From Vespa crabro (lineage: Eukaryota; Arthropoda; Insecta; Hymenoptera; Vespidae): DNA of 64,000 nucleotides. Of this stretch, positions 25,268 to 39,026 are shown in pieces. Location of the stretch: positions 17,642,999 to 17,706,998 of the forward strand of contig NC_060956.1 of assembly GCF_910589235.1 (NCBI RefSeq), in the 5' to 3' direction. Every line of letters starts with the position of its first letter. Position 1 is the stretch's first letter. A program made the translations under genes and the position numbers. Below the pieces are notes generated by a model. That model saw only the letters and a program-made list of their open reading frames with translations. It had not been told where the DNA came from and made no database searches.

Positions 25268-25273
25268 TCAGTC
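25268..25273 (+). promoter_or_regulatory. Initiator motif TCAGTC, probable Sec24 transcription start
   Basis: A perfect match to the insect initiator TCAKTY, with the A at 25270. It lies at the 5' side of a GC-richer segment that ends in a splice donor at 25428. No TATA box at the right distance was seen. Confidence 0.45.
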
Positions 25274-25428
25274 GCTCACTCTGCCACGTAATGTTGTGTG
25301 TGCCGTTTATAAGTTGCGTTTGTGAAAAGATTTACGTAAAATTTATTGTTAATGTTTGCGATGTGCGGCTGTGTAATCGAGAAAATATAAGATCGGTCGA
25401 TCTTCTTTGTAAGAATCTCATCGAGGAG
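25270..25428 (+). other. Non-coding first exon of Sec24
   Basis: Ends in GAGGAG followed by the donor GTAAGC at 25429. The next exon starts at 26250 after TTGTTTCAG, 22 nt before the start codon. The intron is 821 nt. The 5' limit is taken from the initiator motif. Confidence 0.6.
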
Positions 25429-26271
25429 GTAAGCCGAAAGATTGATGATTGAATTCGAAATAAGTCGAAGGTTGTCCGTCAGACACGTCGGTCTGCTTTT
25501 TACTAGATGACGTTTTAACCTTTCGAGCGCGTGCTCAAAAGCTCATCTAGATATCCTACTTTGTCTGAACGGAAAAGATCTAATTGTAGGAAAGATTTCT
25601 TTGAAGAAAAATTTAAAAGATCAATATTGGAATATTTAATCCTTTCCGTGAACATTTCTAGTTTCGAACTGTCATAATTATTGAAAGGTCAGCTGATGAC
25701 ACGATACTTTGATGACATTATTTTGGATTTTATTTCTTTAATCTCAATTCCATTGCTAAATATGACGATATTATTTATTACATCTTAATTTATTTGAAAC
25801 ACATTAATAATAATTGTCTTAAATTTTCTCTTTTTCTTTTCATTGGTTGATCATGAGATGCTCTATTTACTATTTTCTTATAGAAAATCGAGTTTAATTA
25901 TATTTTATAAACTTTCATTTTTTCTTTCTACCATTATGAAGTATAATTATATAAAGAGAATTTCACGTTTAATATGTATATTTTATAAGTATGTATTTAG
26001 TTTTAAACAACATCTTATTGTGATTGTATAAATATCTTTTTTGTAACTTTTGATAATAATAATTGTAAATATGAAAGGTATTGTATTAATCAAAAAAATA
26101 TATGAGACTCTTTCTTTATGATGAACACTTTTTCTTTCTTTTTTATATATTAATTTTATAATAAAAATTATTAACAGTATTAAAGATTTATTGATATTTT
26201 CTAACACTTTTTTGTAAAACATGCGATTGCATACTTCGCCTTGTTTCAGTGATTTTTAAAGAAAGAACAAC

Positions 26272-29200
26272 ATGTCTCATCCAGGTGATTATCAGTATCA
26301 ATCATATGTAGATCCTAATAATTCCTTAAAAAGTGAACGAGTACCGATAGTAAATGGTCAATCTACTGTTAATCAGCATATACAAAACGGCATGCAATCA
26401 CCACATTCTAATCTAACTGGTATGTGCATGTTAATAACAGATATGAACTTTATTGTTAGAAAAAAGCATTAGTATTTTATTTGTATAGTATTTAATAATT
26501 TTTAGGTACACCATCATCACAATCATCTCGTGATCCATCAAGAGAAACATCGAGAGATCCATCTCCAACTCAATATTTACACAATCAATATAGACCACAA
26601 TTACCAAGACCTCCTATGCCACCGATTAATGGACAGCAAAATATGCATTTGAATGTTAGGCCTCCTTTACCAACTATTACGCAAACACAACAATGTAATC
26701 CTGCCACAATTCCTTATCCCCATAACCAATTCAATTCTAGTGCCACAAATATTGCTCCTCTGAATAATACTGGCAATGCCTCTTCTGCATTTGTTAGTTT
26801 GTCTTCAAATGTACAAGGAAGTCAAGATGTTAATTCACATAATATGCCTTCTATAACTCAAGTCTCACCAACAAATTCAAGTCATAATACATTATCAGAA
26901 TCCGATGGTAAAAAGGGAACTGCTAATTTCCCTTCTACTGAATCTACTATAATTGAAAGAACATCTACTTCTCAGACTACAGGCCTATTAAGTGATACAA
27001 GTTATGTACCTGCAATATTTGAAAACTTTGATAATGCAAGTCAAAAGCCTTCTATTATGCAAAATCCATCTGGACACTCTTTGGGACAATCTAGCATGAA
27101 TGTATCTTCATTTAATCAGAGTGGTCGGAATGAATCTTTGAATATACCTACAACTACTCAAAATCAAGATGTTATGCCACAACTTATAAATCCTAGCCAT
27201 TCTCCTCAAATGATGAATCAACGTAATCCTAACTCAACAGTTTTGAGAAATACATCTCAAAATGTTAATTCTGAGAGACAGCCTGTAAATTTTGCATCGC
27301 CTCAAAATTTGCAGAGTTATTTGTCCCAGCCTAAATATGGAAGTCAGCAAAATATTTTCAACAGTCCTCAGAATGTACAAGGCAATACACAAAATGTGCC
27401 ATCATTTGCGCATAATTCCAGTGCTAGTATGCAAAACTTATTTGTTAAACAACAACAAACTCAACATACTCTTTATAGTCCAAATATGTCTGGATCAAGA
27501 AACATTACAGGAGCTCAGGATAATTTACCACCACAATCAAGAGTGCAGTCTTTACATTCATTACAGTCAACAGTACAAAATCAGACATTTGGCAGTCATG
27601 CAGATTTACTTGGGCAGGGATCAACTTCACAACCGAGTCATAATATGTATGGTAGTCAACCAAATTTAACTAGCCAAAGAAATTATGCGCAAAATTATTA
27701 TGGAACACAAATGCCACCAAGCACTGCCAATATCTCAAGCTCTGTAATGACACCTCCAAGATTTAGTGAACCTTCTAATAATCCTGGTTTATCTTCTATA
27801 AGGCAGCCGATAACTATGCCACCCCCTGCAGGGCAACATTTGGTACGGATTGTAATCATATATATACATTTAATTTTTTTTATAAATTATACTTATTTAT
27901 ATCATTTTTATATCATTATATTCATTAATAGGGTAAATATGATGTACAACCACCATATCCTGGACAATTATCTAATATTCCTTTAGATCCAATGTCTGTA
28001 AGATACCCTGGATCATATCCTGATCAAATGAATCAACTAAATAGACAAATGAATACAATGTCAGTTACACAGGCTGGTTATAATAAAATATGGGTAAGTT
28101 AGCTATATTTCAGACACTTCTGCTTTATAAAACTATCAACTATAATAATTATATTTTTTAGGGTATGGAATCCATTGATTTACTACAGACTAGAAACATT
28201 TTACCTCCTGAAAAAGTAGAGCCACCAAAAGTTAGATTACATCAAGAATTTTTGGATAGTGTTAATTGTAGTCCAGAGTACGTATATAAAACTTTTTAAG
28301 TACTTAAATGTTGATACTATCTATTTATTGTTTTTATTACAGTATATTTAGATGTACATTGACAAAAATCCCTGAGACTAATTCATTGCTGCAGAAGTCA
28401 AGGTTACCACTTGGGATTTTAATACATCCTTTCAAAGATTTAAACGTAAGTTATATGATAAAATAATATTTTGACGACTTGTAATGATATAATAAATAAT
28501 GAAAATTTCTTTTTAGCAATTACCTGTAATTCAGTGTAGCACAATTGTACGTTGTCGTATTTGCAGAACATATATCAATCCATTTGTGTACTTTGTTGAT
28601 TCCAAGAGATGGAAATGTAATTTATGCTATAGAGTAAATGACCGTAAGTAATACACGTTATTTACAATAAATATGTAAACAATAAAATGATATTTTTTCG
28701 AATATTAAGAATATTTAATAATATTTATATAATGTTATATTTATTATATTATATATATAATAATGTGTAAAATAGTTCCAGGAGAGTTTCAATTTGATCC
28801 AGTAACTCAATCTTTTGGGGACCCATCCAGAAGGCCAGAAGTCAAAACAAGTACCATTGAATTTATCGCACCTAGTGAATATATGGTATATATCACTATA
28901 TTTTTAACAATATACTTGCACTTTGATATACTCTATTTTGTTATATTTATTTATTTTTTTTTTTATTCTTATTATAGCTCCGTCCCCCGCAGCCAGCAGT
29001 TTATCTTTTTATATTGGATGTTTCAAGACTTGCAGTGGAAAGTGGTTATCTCACTGTAGTATGTAACACAATAACTGACGAATTATCAAGATTACCAGGT
29101 GATGGAAGAACACAAATTGGATTTTTGGCAGTAGATTCAACAATACACTTTTTCAGTATGCCTGACAATGTATCACAGCCTCATGAAATGATTATGCTAG

Positions 29201-31420
29201 ATGTGGATGGTAAGACATTTAAATAAGATAAAAAAATATTCATTGAATGGAAAAAAAGATATATAATCTCAACATATGATGATATATTTTCAGATGTTTT
29301 CCTTCCATGCCCAGACAATTTAATTGTTAATCTTAAAGAACGGGAAGAGTTAGTAAAAGATTTGTTAGCCCAATTGCCAACTAAATTCCAGGGTACTCAT
29401 GATACAAATAGTGCATTAGGAGCTGCTTTACAAGCGGCATACAAATTGATGGTACAGTCCTATAGTATATACCAGTAAACTTTATTATGTTTCTTTACAA
29501 TTTTTTAATATTTATTTGCTTATTATTATGTTAGTCACCTACTGGAGGAAGAATGACTGTATTTCAAACATGTTTACCAAATATGGGACCTGGTGCTCTA
29601 CAATCAAGAGAAGATCCAAATGTTCGAGCTAGTAAAGATGTGCCTCATTTGAATCCAGCAACTGATTTTTATAAAAGATTAGCATTAGACTGTAGTGGGC
29701 AACAAATCGCAGTTGATTTGTTTTTATTAAATAGTCAATACAGCGATTTGGCAACGCTTTGTATGTATACAATAACAAATACAATAAATTAATTTACTAT
29801 TAAATCAATTATTAATAAATAAAGTTTGTTTTTTGCAGCTGGTATGTGCAAATTTTCTGGTGGTTGTATATTTCATTTACCACTGTTTCGATCGTCTAAG
29901 CTTCAACATATGGAGTCATTGGAGCGGATATTACGACGTTATCTAACTCGAAAGATAGGATTTGAAGCTGTAATGAGAATACGTTGTACACGTGGCCTTA
30001 GTATTCATACTTTCCATGGCAATTTCTTTGTCCGCTCTACCGATTTACTAAGTTTACCGAATGTAAATCCAGATGCTGGATTTGGAATGCAAATTTCAAT
30101 CGAAGAGAGTCTTGCTGAAACTCAAAACGTTTGTTTCCAAGCAGCACTATTGTATACATCAAGTAAAGGTAAGAAAAATGGTATTTATCTTTCTGTAAAA
30201 TTCTTTTACATGTAATTTATAATATATTTTAGGTGAAAGAAGAATTCGAGTGCATACATTATGCTTACCAGTGGTTTCCAGTTTAACAGATATCCTTCAT
30301 TCGGCGGATCAACAATGTATAATAGGATTATTATCGAAAATGGGTATGGGAAAGAGTAATCATATTATGACAAATTTAATATAAAGAAATCTTATTTATT
30401 ATATAAATTATATGACAGCTGTGGATAGATCACAACAGTCTTCATTGTCGGATGCAAGGGATGCATTGATAAACGTAGCAATTGATGTTCTGTCTGCTTA
30501 CAAATTATCGCAGTCTGTTGGGTCAGGTGGACTTTTGGCGCCAAGCAGTCTCAAATTGTTACCTTTATACATTATTGCTTTGCTTAAATGCGTAAGTGAT
30601 TGCTATTTCAATTGAAATTATTCTTGTTATAGATTAATTATTAATTATTATTATTATCATCATTATTAATGAATTTAATTTTTTTCCACAGATTGCTTTT
30701 AGATCAGGCACAAGTACGCGATTGGACGATCGAGTATTTGCTATGTGCCAATTAAAAACTTTACCAATTTTACAACTTATACAAATGGTATATCCAGATC
30801 TTTATCCTGTACACGTGCTTGACGATAAAAACTCAATGGATATAGATGGCAAAGTTTGCCCACAACCTCCTAGGTTACATTTATCTGCTGAGAAAATAGA
30901 TTCAAGAGGTGCATTTCTTATGGATGCTGGAGATAAAATATTTATATATGTGGGGAAAAATATTCACTCATTGTTTTGTTGTAATGTACTTGGCGTTTCA
31001 GCATTTTCCGCTATACCAGAAGAATTTGTAAGTTTTTCCAAAGGAATTGGCTGGTATATATTTTAGAATCTTATATTATTTGTCATTTATTTACAGTACG
31101 AATTACCCGAACTTGACACTATAGAGAACGAGAGACTTCGCCATTTTGTATTTAGTCTGCAAGAAGAAAAACCGTATTATGCATCCGTGCAAATTATTCG
31201 GTAATGCATTTATTACATTTTTTATGCATTTGATAACAATATTTATTACTCTTTTTTTTTAATGTATATATATATATATATATGTGTGTGTGTATATTTA
31301 ATTTTTAGAGATGACAGTCATTTCAGGACATTATTTGTGGAACAATTAGTAGAGGACAGATTCGAATCAGCCCTTAGTTATTATGAATTCTTGCAGCATT
31401 TAAAAACTCAAGTGAAGTAG
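26272..31420 (+). CDS. Sec24AB: Sec24 (A/B type), COPII coat cargo-binding subunit
   Basis: Sixteen coding exons with GT/AG introns: 26272-26419, 26506-27842, 27932-28093, 28162-28277, 28343-28445, 28517-28643, 28776-28885, 28978-29209, 29294-29451, 29535-29760, 29839-30168, 30233-30343, 30419-30591, 30692-31027, 31097-31200 and 31309-31420. They join to 1294 aa (human SEC24B about 1270). Sec24 pairs with Sec23 at ER exit sites and selects cargo for COPII vesicles. Residues 1-550 are Ser/Asn/Gln-rich and disordered. The zinc finger has Cys635, Cys638, Cys656 and Cys659 (CxxC-17-CxxC). The trunk (vWA-like) domain starts near 703 (AVYLFILDVSRLAVESG). Beta-sandwich and helical domains follow (MCKFSGGCIFHLPLF, LSLPNVNPDAGFG). 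A gelsolin-like domain ends the protein (AFLMDAGDKIFIYVG). The long N-tail and the trunk point to the A/B rather than C/D subtype. The gene is preceded by a CRE-like promoter. Confidence 0.95.
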
Positions 31421-32661
31421 TGGATAATTTGAGTAATAAGTGAATATGAAAGAGTTATATCAAATAATTTGAATTTTTTCATAAATGTATTATGGAAGAA
31501 TAGCGAAAATATTGTTATTGACACAGTGAAAGTGCAAATCGTAAGTGGCAAACTGTGCTCAGGAACAGGATGTGATTTTCCCTATCAAGTATCATCTACA
31601 TTTTTCATTCAGATAGCACGGTAACGCGTAAGTGTTCCAGTTTGCTGCTGCATAGTAAACAGACGATAATTATAAACATGTCATACAAAAAAGTAACCGT
31701 AGCCTTGTTAAAAAAAAAAAAATACGTTGACGCATTTAAATGTAATAGATTGTAATTATTATTACTATCCATATTCTTACAATGTATCAATTGAAATATC
31801 ATAGATCCAAATATCATGTATGTCACGTAAATTTATGTTATATCAGATACCTAGTATGTCTTATGCATTGCTTTTTCCATTTTTATTCTCTCTCTCTTCA
31901 TATATACATATTTTTAATACAATAACCAAACATGTTCTGATGAATTTTGCAGGTTTCATTCTTTTTTTTTTTTTTGCTATATACACGGTTTAACGGAAAG
32001 TCTTCATTTGTTGTTGTTGTTATTAATTTTTAAGGAAAATATTCTAGCCATCTGTTTTTATCTTATGTGATTGGATTGTTAATCCGTTATTTTGGCATGG
32101 CAGTTAATATATATAGCGAAGTAAGAAAATTTATATATAAGTTTTACTATAATTCCATTAGATTTATTGAAATTTTTGTGAATTTATGAATATTGGTATC
32201 GTGTTATTTTAACCTGATATTTACAATGGCATCTACAAGTTAAACATAATATTTTTCATATTATATACTCATTATTTGCATTAATTAATTAAAATTTTGA
32301 AAAGAATGTAAAGTTAATATACAAAGGATTGTGTGTGTGAGTTTTTTTTTCTTGATATAATACGTTCATATGAAAATGTAAAATATGATTACAAAATAAT
32401 CATTATATATAAATGGTTAAATGATTCTTACGAGTGTCTTGCATATGAAGTGCATCAATGCAAATTAAAAAGGTATAGTTTATTAGGTGCTCAAATAGAA
32501 CTATAAATAATATGTATGTAAAATATTGCAGGTAGTTGAAAATTTCATCAAAGAGCCATTTATTCTAGGGCAGGCAGTTTCAAAAATATATATGAAGCAA
32601 TATTTGGATTTGATATTTATGACACTTCATATCTCTCCTGTAATCGATGCTGCCAAATAAA
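31421..32661 (+). other. Sec24 3' UTR with candidate polyadenylation signal
   Basis: AT-rich, non-coding. AATAAA at 32656-32661 is a clear plus-strand signal; transcripts could also end earlier. An open frame on the other strand (31605-31826) looks like chance. Confidence 0.4.
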
Positions 32662-33329
32662 AACTTTTCCATGTATACATAGTAGGAAAATTCAGTTTTT
32701 TTCGGGAGAATTTGCAGTGAAATAAATATCAATTGTTATATGTACCCACAGAGGGCTAAAAAATGTCCCACAGTGTGTCCGAAGTTCAATCGTTATAATT
32801 CATGTAATGGCCTCAAATGACAATGGTCACAATAGCCTGACACGGACCATTCATTTTGGTATGTTATTTGATTCATTGATTATTGTCGAATATTGATTAT
32901 TATTAAGCTATGAAAAATTATATGTGTATGTATATATATATATATAGACATATATATATAAATATAAATATAAATTACACATTATATGGGATGAATGAGT
33001 ACATATTGAGTATAATTTCACCCAAGCCAATATTTATATGTCAGTTATTTTAATATCTATTGCTATATGCTTTTAAAAACAAAGTAGTAAAATCAAAAAA
33101 TGTATATCTAATGATTTTCAAATTTTTGTTCATTTTTTATTTTTTTCGCGGGATTACTTTCATAGCTGCATTAATATTTTTAATAATCTCTTCATATTTT
33201 TCTTAATTATATTAATCAATAAATTTTACAAGTTTATCAGTACATATTTTGTAATTTTGTTATAGAAATTTCTTATCTATTTTGTTTGTTTTTCTTTTTA
33301 TCTTTACCTCCAAGAAGGCGTACGTTACG
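32662..33329. other. Spacer between Sec24 and the next promoter
   Basis: AT-rich, with (TA)n at about 32933-32960. No coding or RNA gene seen. Confidence 0.5.
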
Positions 33330-33471
33330 GCGCATCGATAGTCGCGCATAGGTGGCAGCACTAATGGCGTCGGTGCTACGGCGCGTATGCGGTTTGATTT
33401 TGTTATCAGTAGTGGTGCCGTAGTTGGTGAGAGGAGGCGAGCCTCTGTCATAGCAGTTATACGACGATCCG
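33330..33471 (+). promoter_or_regulatory. Probable promoter and non-coding or short coding first exon of a rightward gene
   Basis: A GC/CpG-rich island in AT-rich DNA. It has a DRE-like ATCGATA (33334-33340), a CTCF-like AGGTGGCAGCAC (33350-33361), an initiator-like TCAGTA (33404-33409) and a strong donor, CCG followed by GTAAGT (exon end 33471). ATGs at 33363 and 33387 open short frames; the second (starting MRFDFVISS) is open to the donor, so the exon could encode 28 residues, but a 5' UTR role is equally likely. No matching downstream exon was recognised in the remaining 30 kb. Confidence 0.5.
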
Positions 33472-33518
33472 GTAAGTTTTGTTTTGATCACGAGTATTCA
33501 ATATTTATATATATATGC

Positions 33519-33521
<3 letters not shown>

Positions 33522-33552
<31 letters not shown>
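33522..33552. repeat. (TA)n microsatellite
   Basis: Pure TA run bounded by two copies of ATGCTACAT, directly inside the putative first intron. Confidence 0.9.
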
Positions 33553-33555
<3 letters not shown>

Positions 33556-33691
33556 TACATTTAAAGTAATTATTGTTATTAAAATTTTTCAAGTTTTATA
33601 ATCATTCTTACATTTTTTTTTTTAAATTCATAGTATTGTAACAGTAGTTACATTATATGTGTGTATGTGTGTGTGTACATATGTGTATACA

Positions 33692-33771
<80 letters not shown>

Positions 33772-33784
33772 GCATATATATATG

Positions 33785-33815
<31 letters not shown>
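33692..33815. repeat. 6-bp (ACATAT)n repeat
   Basis: About twenty copies of a hexamer with a short TATATATGCATA interruption. Open frames on both strands (Tyr-Ile, Tyr-Thr or Met-Tyr repeats) are artefacts. Confidence 0.95.
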
Positions 33816-33817
<2 letters not shown>

Positions 33818-34727
33818 GTACACATGTAATATTTTCGCCGAATACGTGCTTTGAATAGCATTGTTCGCAGATAAATTAAATTTATTGAATTTTTTGATAA
33901 ACGGAATAGCAATCAACGAAAGCTGACAATCATTACGCGTTTAAACGTACGAATATTTCTAAGTAATAAGCTTGCTTTTTCGTCTACTAATTTATTCTTT
34001 AATAATTTATTCCTAAATGAGTATCCCTATTTTTACGTATGCATTTTTTGTAAATTCTATCCCATGATATACAAATACGCGCTTCAATGTATACGTAAAA
34101 TACTCATGGAAGTAATTTGTTTACTTTATATCCGCTTTCGTATGTTTCTCATATGCGTTTTATTGCATTTTTGCCATTATATAAAGTATACGAGAAATTA
34201 ATGTTTCTCTGTGTGTTTTGCATTTAGTTCATTCACCCGATAATTAAAGGCAGCTACAGGGCGCAATACAATATATAATAACGGCTAATCAAAATGACAT
34301 GTAAGTTCTTCCGTAACGTGATTAAAACGACTTATGTTTCTGATACATAAATATTCGAATAAATCATTAATTGGCAACTTAATAATTATAGGATAATGCG
34401 AATTATTTGGCACAATAATTATCGTAATGTGTTTAATAATTTTTAAGTCCCTATATTTTTTTTCCTTTTCTTTTTTTTTTAAGGGATAAATATGCGTAAC
34501 TATATAACTATATATAGCTAGGTAACGTAGATAACTATATATATAGTAGATATAAATACGTACAATAAACCTCACAATTATCCGTGAAAGTTCTAATACA
34601 CACGTAAGAAGTATTTATCATCTAAAAGTTACTTAACGGATACGATAGACATGAATATATTATCGATGAGAGCTTTGGTTAAGTGAAAACTTTTACTGTT
34701 ATCTCCGATTAATGGTGTAGCTATATA
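33816..34727. other. AT-rich non-coding DNA
   Basis: Nothing supportable apart from short TA-rich tracts near 34500-34560. Confidence 0.5.
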
Positions 34728-34984
34728 CACATACATACATACATACATACATACATAAATACATACATTCATACATACATATATACATATATACATACAT
34801 ACATACATACATACATACATTCATACATACATACATACATACTTACATACATACATACATACATACATACATTCATACATACATACATACATACATATAT
34901 TCATACATACATACATGCATACATACATACATACATACATACATACATACATACATACATACATACATACATACATACATACAC
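34728..34984. repeat. Large (CATA)n tetranucleotide array
   Basis: About 257 bp of CATA units with TTCATA, CTTACA and TATA variants. Open on the minus strand as Met-Tyr-Val-Cys repeats, which is not a gene. Confidence 0.95.
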
Positions 34985-35196
34985 ACTTAATATCTAGAAG
35001 ATAGAATACACTAGAGTATATATGGATCTCTCGTAAAATACGATCTTTATAATACTCGTCGCAAAATGGTGAATTATCTACTTTGTACTTTGAATTATAA
35101 TTTTGTGGGTTCTCTCCTCGATTGGTATTATCAAACTCCTTAATGACTTTCCCACATTTTTTTGTTTCTTCTTCTTTGTAGTTATTCTTCTTCATT

Positions 35197-35224
35197 TCTC
35201 TCTCTCTTCCTCTCTCTCTCTTTT

Positions 35225-35262
<38 letters not shown>

Positions 35263-35271
35263 TCTATCTAT
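35197..35271. repeat. (CT)n microsatellite
   Basis: CT tract with TTTTT and CTAT interruptions. Confidence 0.9.
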
Positions 35272-35670
35272 TTCTTTTCGAAACCTTTTGACAATCTATG
35301 AACATAGGTATTCTCAACTGTGCTAATTGCGAACTAAACGAACTAAAGTTTCTCGATTATAAACGACAATGAAGGTCTGTGAGTTGATTTCATTTTAATA
35401 CTTGAGTGAATCATTAAGAAAATACATAGTTGCCCTGTAGTTTACCGTCGATATATACGATATATATATATGCATATATAATATATTATATATATTATAT
35501 TTAAAAAAATATATATACACACATAGATGTAAAGAATGAATGAGAGGAAGAGAATCGGTGGAATTCCTAAACGCATTTTATCTACAATTTGCGCGTGTCT
35601 CGCGATATCGACCGAATCGATTAGAGGAACAAAGAAATGTCCTAACTGAGGCTTTACGTATGTATCTTTA

Positions 35671-35721
35671 TATGTATGTATGTATGTATATTTGTATGTA
35701 TGTATGTGTGTATGTATGTAC
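35671..35721. repeat. (TATG)n repeat
   Basis: About twelve TATG units, the reverse-strand equivalent of the CATA arrays nearby. Confidence 0.9.
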
Positions 35722-36868
35722 ATCAAATATATCGAACGGCCCTATTTTATGATAGTAACACGATCCTTTTGCTTGCTGGAAGAATCACCGATCGTATCGA
35801 CGTATCCTTTCCTAAATTACTGTAAACATTGTCGACGACCATAATCGTTTTTAATTTTTCATGTAAAATACCGATTGCTAATATTTATCGTTATGCATAT
35901 GAGTTTTCTCAAGTGTCAGAAATATGAATGATGAAAAGTTAACAAAATATAACTGTTGTAAAATGTGAAGGCGCGACAAGTCAAACGATAGAAACATTTT
36001 TAATTAGTGCTATTAATTAGCGAACTGTCCGTCGTTCATGTTATCTATAAACTAAATAGGGGTCTCGTATATGAATGTGTGTGTGTGTGTATGCGCGTGC
36101 GCGCATGTGTCAGTGAGTGTGTGTGATTCAAGGGCATGCTTAGAACATTTAGCTCTTTGCTATTTCATCCGCTTCCAACGAGGGTAGAAAGAGTAAAGAG
36201 CAACTCACAATCAGTAAAAGTCGATGAATCCCAACGTCGTAGATATTTTCATCTACTTTTTATGATCATTATTGTTCGTAAAAGATTTCTCCATCATTAG
36301 TCACTCGGTGCTATGATGGCGCGTCATTCCGCCTTGCATTATCCTGCTCGTGAGTTCCGTTTACTTTCTTTTTCTTTCTTTGTCTTCTTTTCTTTCTCTC
36401 TAGTTCGTGCAAAAGAATTTCATCTCAGCTCTCCTTGAAATATGAAGAACCACCTTTAGAATCCCCATTTCCACCAAACCCAAATGCTTTTCCTTTTTGT
36501 AGTTTCATTCAAGAATAGTGAAGTATTTCGGATAATTTATCTTACTTCGAATTTTCGAATTTAATAGTTTAACTTTTTTTTTCTCTATCTCTTTCTCCAT
36601 CTATATCTATATATCTATCTATCTATATATCTATCGTTCTTCTTTTTTTTTTTTTTTTAACACGATACAACCAGTTTTTTCACTTGAAATAAAGGTAAAA
36701 ACAGTTGAATTTAACGATTAGTTACATGTGAACGAGATTTTACAATATCGAGGAATAGTTTCAGCATAGCGCATAGTTTGTTACATTTTTCCGTTTTTCG
36801 AACTGTCAATCCGGCAGTTCGTTTAAACCTTTTACGAACGTAAATGAATCCGACGGTGATTGATCGAT

Positions 36869-36895
36869 ATACATATATACATACACATACATACA

Positions 36896-36977
<82 letters not shown>
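36869..36977. repeat. (CATA)n followed by (TA)n
   Basis: A compound microsatellite: about 50 bp of CATA units passing directly into about 50 bp of TA. Confidence 0.95.
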
Positions 36978-37830
36978 CTCTTTCGTATTGGCAGTTAAAT
37001 AATTAATTTAATTAGGCCGTATCCGCATCGTTCATTCTGATACAAAGTGAATTTTTTACGAGGATAGTCGTTCTATACGTAGTATACCAGTCAATTCACG
37101 TAAGTAGTAGAAAAAGTAGCTTTGAAAATAGACGCGAGAGCTTGGATAGTGGTTTAATTTTGAAATTTTCCATTTCTTAAATTAACCAATGCTATAGTGT
37201 TTGGGTATACTGAAATAAATGGATGCGATCCACGTAATTAATTATTCACAATTTCAATAAACGTATTTAGATATGGTCGAATTAAGAAGTTAAATAATGA
37301 TAATAGACGTTCGAATAAAAAATTAGAAATCTTTAATCGAATATTTATTATTTCCTTGCTAATTAAATCTTTCGTTGATATTTTCAAATTTTCCGATCAT
37401 ATCCAAAATAGATATATACTTTGTTGTTTTTATAAATAAAAGAAAAAGAAGAAGAAAGAAAAGATAAAAAGAAAAAAGAATGCACACACTTTGCAGATCA
37501 TTTTTGTGCTTATATTACATGCAGATATCGAAGGTACGATAGGATAAATTCAATTTTCTAGGATATCGAGCTATATATAAAGAACCTATTTACATCCTCG
37601 GAGAATATAATATCGCAGGAATATATCGACTGTGGCCTTTCGAGCAAGCAATATATATACGCTCTTAAAATTCGTCGTATGACAAAAATTTTTAGATGAT
37701 AAAAATTTTCTATATCGCGAAACTCTAGTTGCGATCGACATTATTGTCATCGATTTCGCTCGAGGCATTAATATCCACAGCTTCCATGTATACTTCTGCA
37801 TTTTTTGAGAATATTATTCTTTCGTTTTTT

Positions 37831-37840
37831 CTCCTCTCTC

Positions 37841-37900
<60 letters not shown>

Positions 37901-37914
37901 TCTCTTTCTCTCTC
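37831..37914. repeat. (CT)n microsatellite
   Basis: About 80 bp, mostly pure CT, with (CTTT) units at the end. Confidence 0.95.
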
Positions 37915-38409
37915 AATAACAATGAAATTGCAATGGATTCAAAGAGAATTAATTAAAATTTCTATTTTATATTACACATTTTTTCTTATTTTTCAACGAT
38001 TATATCCATACATACATATATATATATATATATATCTACTCGCTTACGTATCATCCGCTCTGATTATTCGTTTGTCCTCGCTCATGTATTCTAGCTCAGA
38101 TGCAAAGCGGTTGGCCATGTATATTGTATTCATGTGTGTGCGTGTCTGCCGTAAGCAAGATTGTTTACTATCCATGCAAACATTTGAGAGACAAGCGAGC
38201 GTGCAACGCGGTAAAGCGTCAAATACAATTAACACCTTACTGCTGCTTATTCCTTTCTCGAACTTACAATTAGCGAAGCAGTATGCGCGATTTTACCTGT
38301 AACTAACTTTTAACCAATTTTCCGAATCGTATTAACAAAAGTGTCCTTAAGTATATTATACAAATTCTAATAATATTCAATAATTTATTACGTACGTATA
38401 AATCGTCGT

Positions 38410-38675
38410 AATAAAAAGTTTTCAGGCAAATTAAAAAAGTTGTTAAGCAATTTTTTTAAATCAATTATACATTTTCGAATCCTTTTAGGCTTATAATTAG
38501 ACCTTGCAGTTATACAAAAATTTGGCTTGTAATTTTACGATTTGACTAAAAAAAAAAAAAAAAAAAAGAAACAGAAAAAGAAAAAAAGAAAAAATGATCT
38601 TAAAAAGTCTCGAACAAGAGTAAATTGATTATTTAATATCATTAAGAAACTTTTAACCTCTCCCAGTATTTACAT
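38410..38675. mobile_element. Degenerate TIR element, copy 2
   Basis: Shares with copies 1 and 3 the blocks TTTAAATCAATTA, GGCTTGTAATT, AAAAAGTCTCGAACAAG and ATTTAATATCA, in the same order as copy 1. Both ends are eroded: the right end is AACCTCTCCCAGTA and the left end is uncertain. An A-rich run fills the middle. No coding capacity. Confidence 0.45.
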
Positions 38676-38984
38676 CAAATCGAAATTAAATCGAAATGTG
38701 AGATTGTACCATTCTGAAGTATTTATAATTATCTCCAAAATATATAGTTTACTACATATGTACATATGCATTTAGCTAGATGTGTACTGTTAGATTTCTC
38801 AAGCACGAAGCTGTTTCAACGAATCATCTCGGTGTAACGCGAAGCTTTTAGCCAAATAATGAGGTCGATCCCTTGCAAATGTTCGTTCCATTGTGTACGT
38901 CTATAGATGCGTGTAAATATCCTGAAGAAGTGGAAGTAAAAGGTTTCCGTGGAACATTACACACGCGGTCGTTTATCACTGGAA

Positions 38985-39026
38985 TACACACATACACACA
39001 CACACATACACACACACACACACACA
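38985..39026. repeat. (CA)n microsatellite
   Basis: About 40 bp of CA with CATA variants. Confidence 0.95.

Noticed and set aside
27843..27931. Intron 3 of Sec24 read through as coding
   Set aside because: It is open but 89 nt long (not a multiple of three), shifts the frame, and has clear GT/AG borders; spliced model fits the family.
33628..33916. Open frames of Tyr-Ile, Tyr-Thr, Cys-Ile and Met-Tyr repeats
   Set aside because: Artefacts of the hexanucleotide repeat, open on both strands.
34629..35195. Long Met-Tyr-Val-Cys repeat frame on the minus strand
   Set aside because: Artefact of the CATA tetranucleotide array, with no flanking exon signal.
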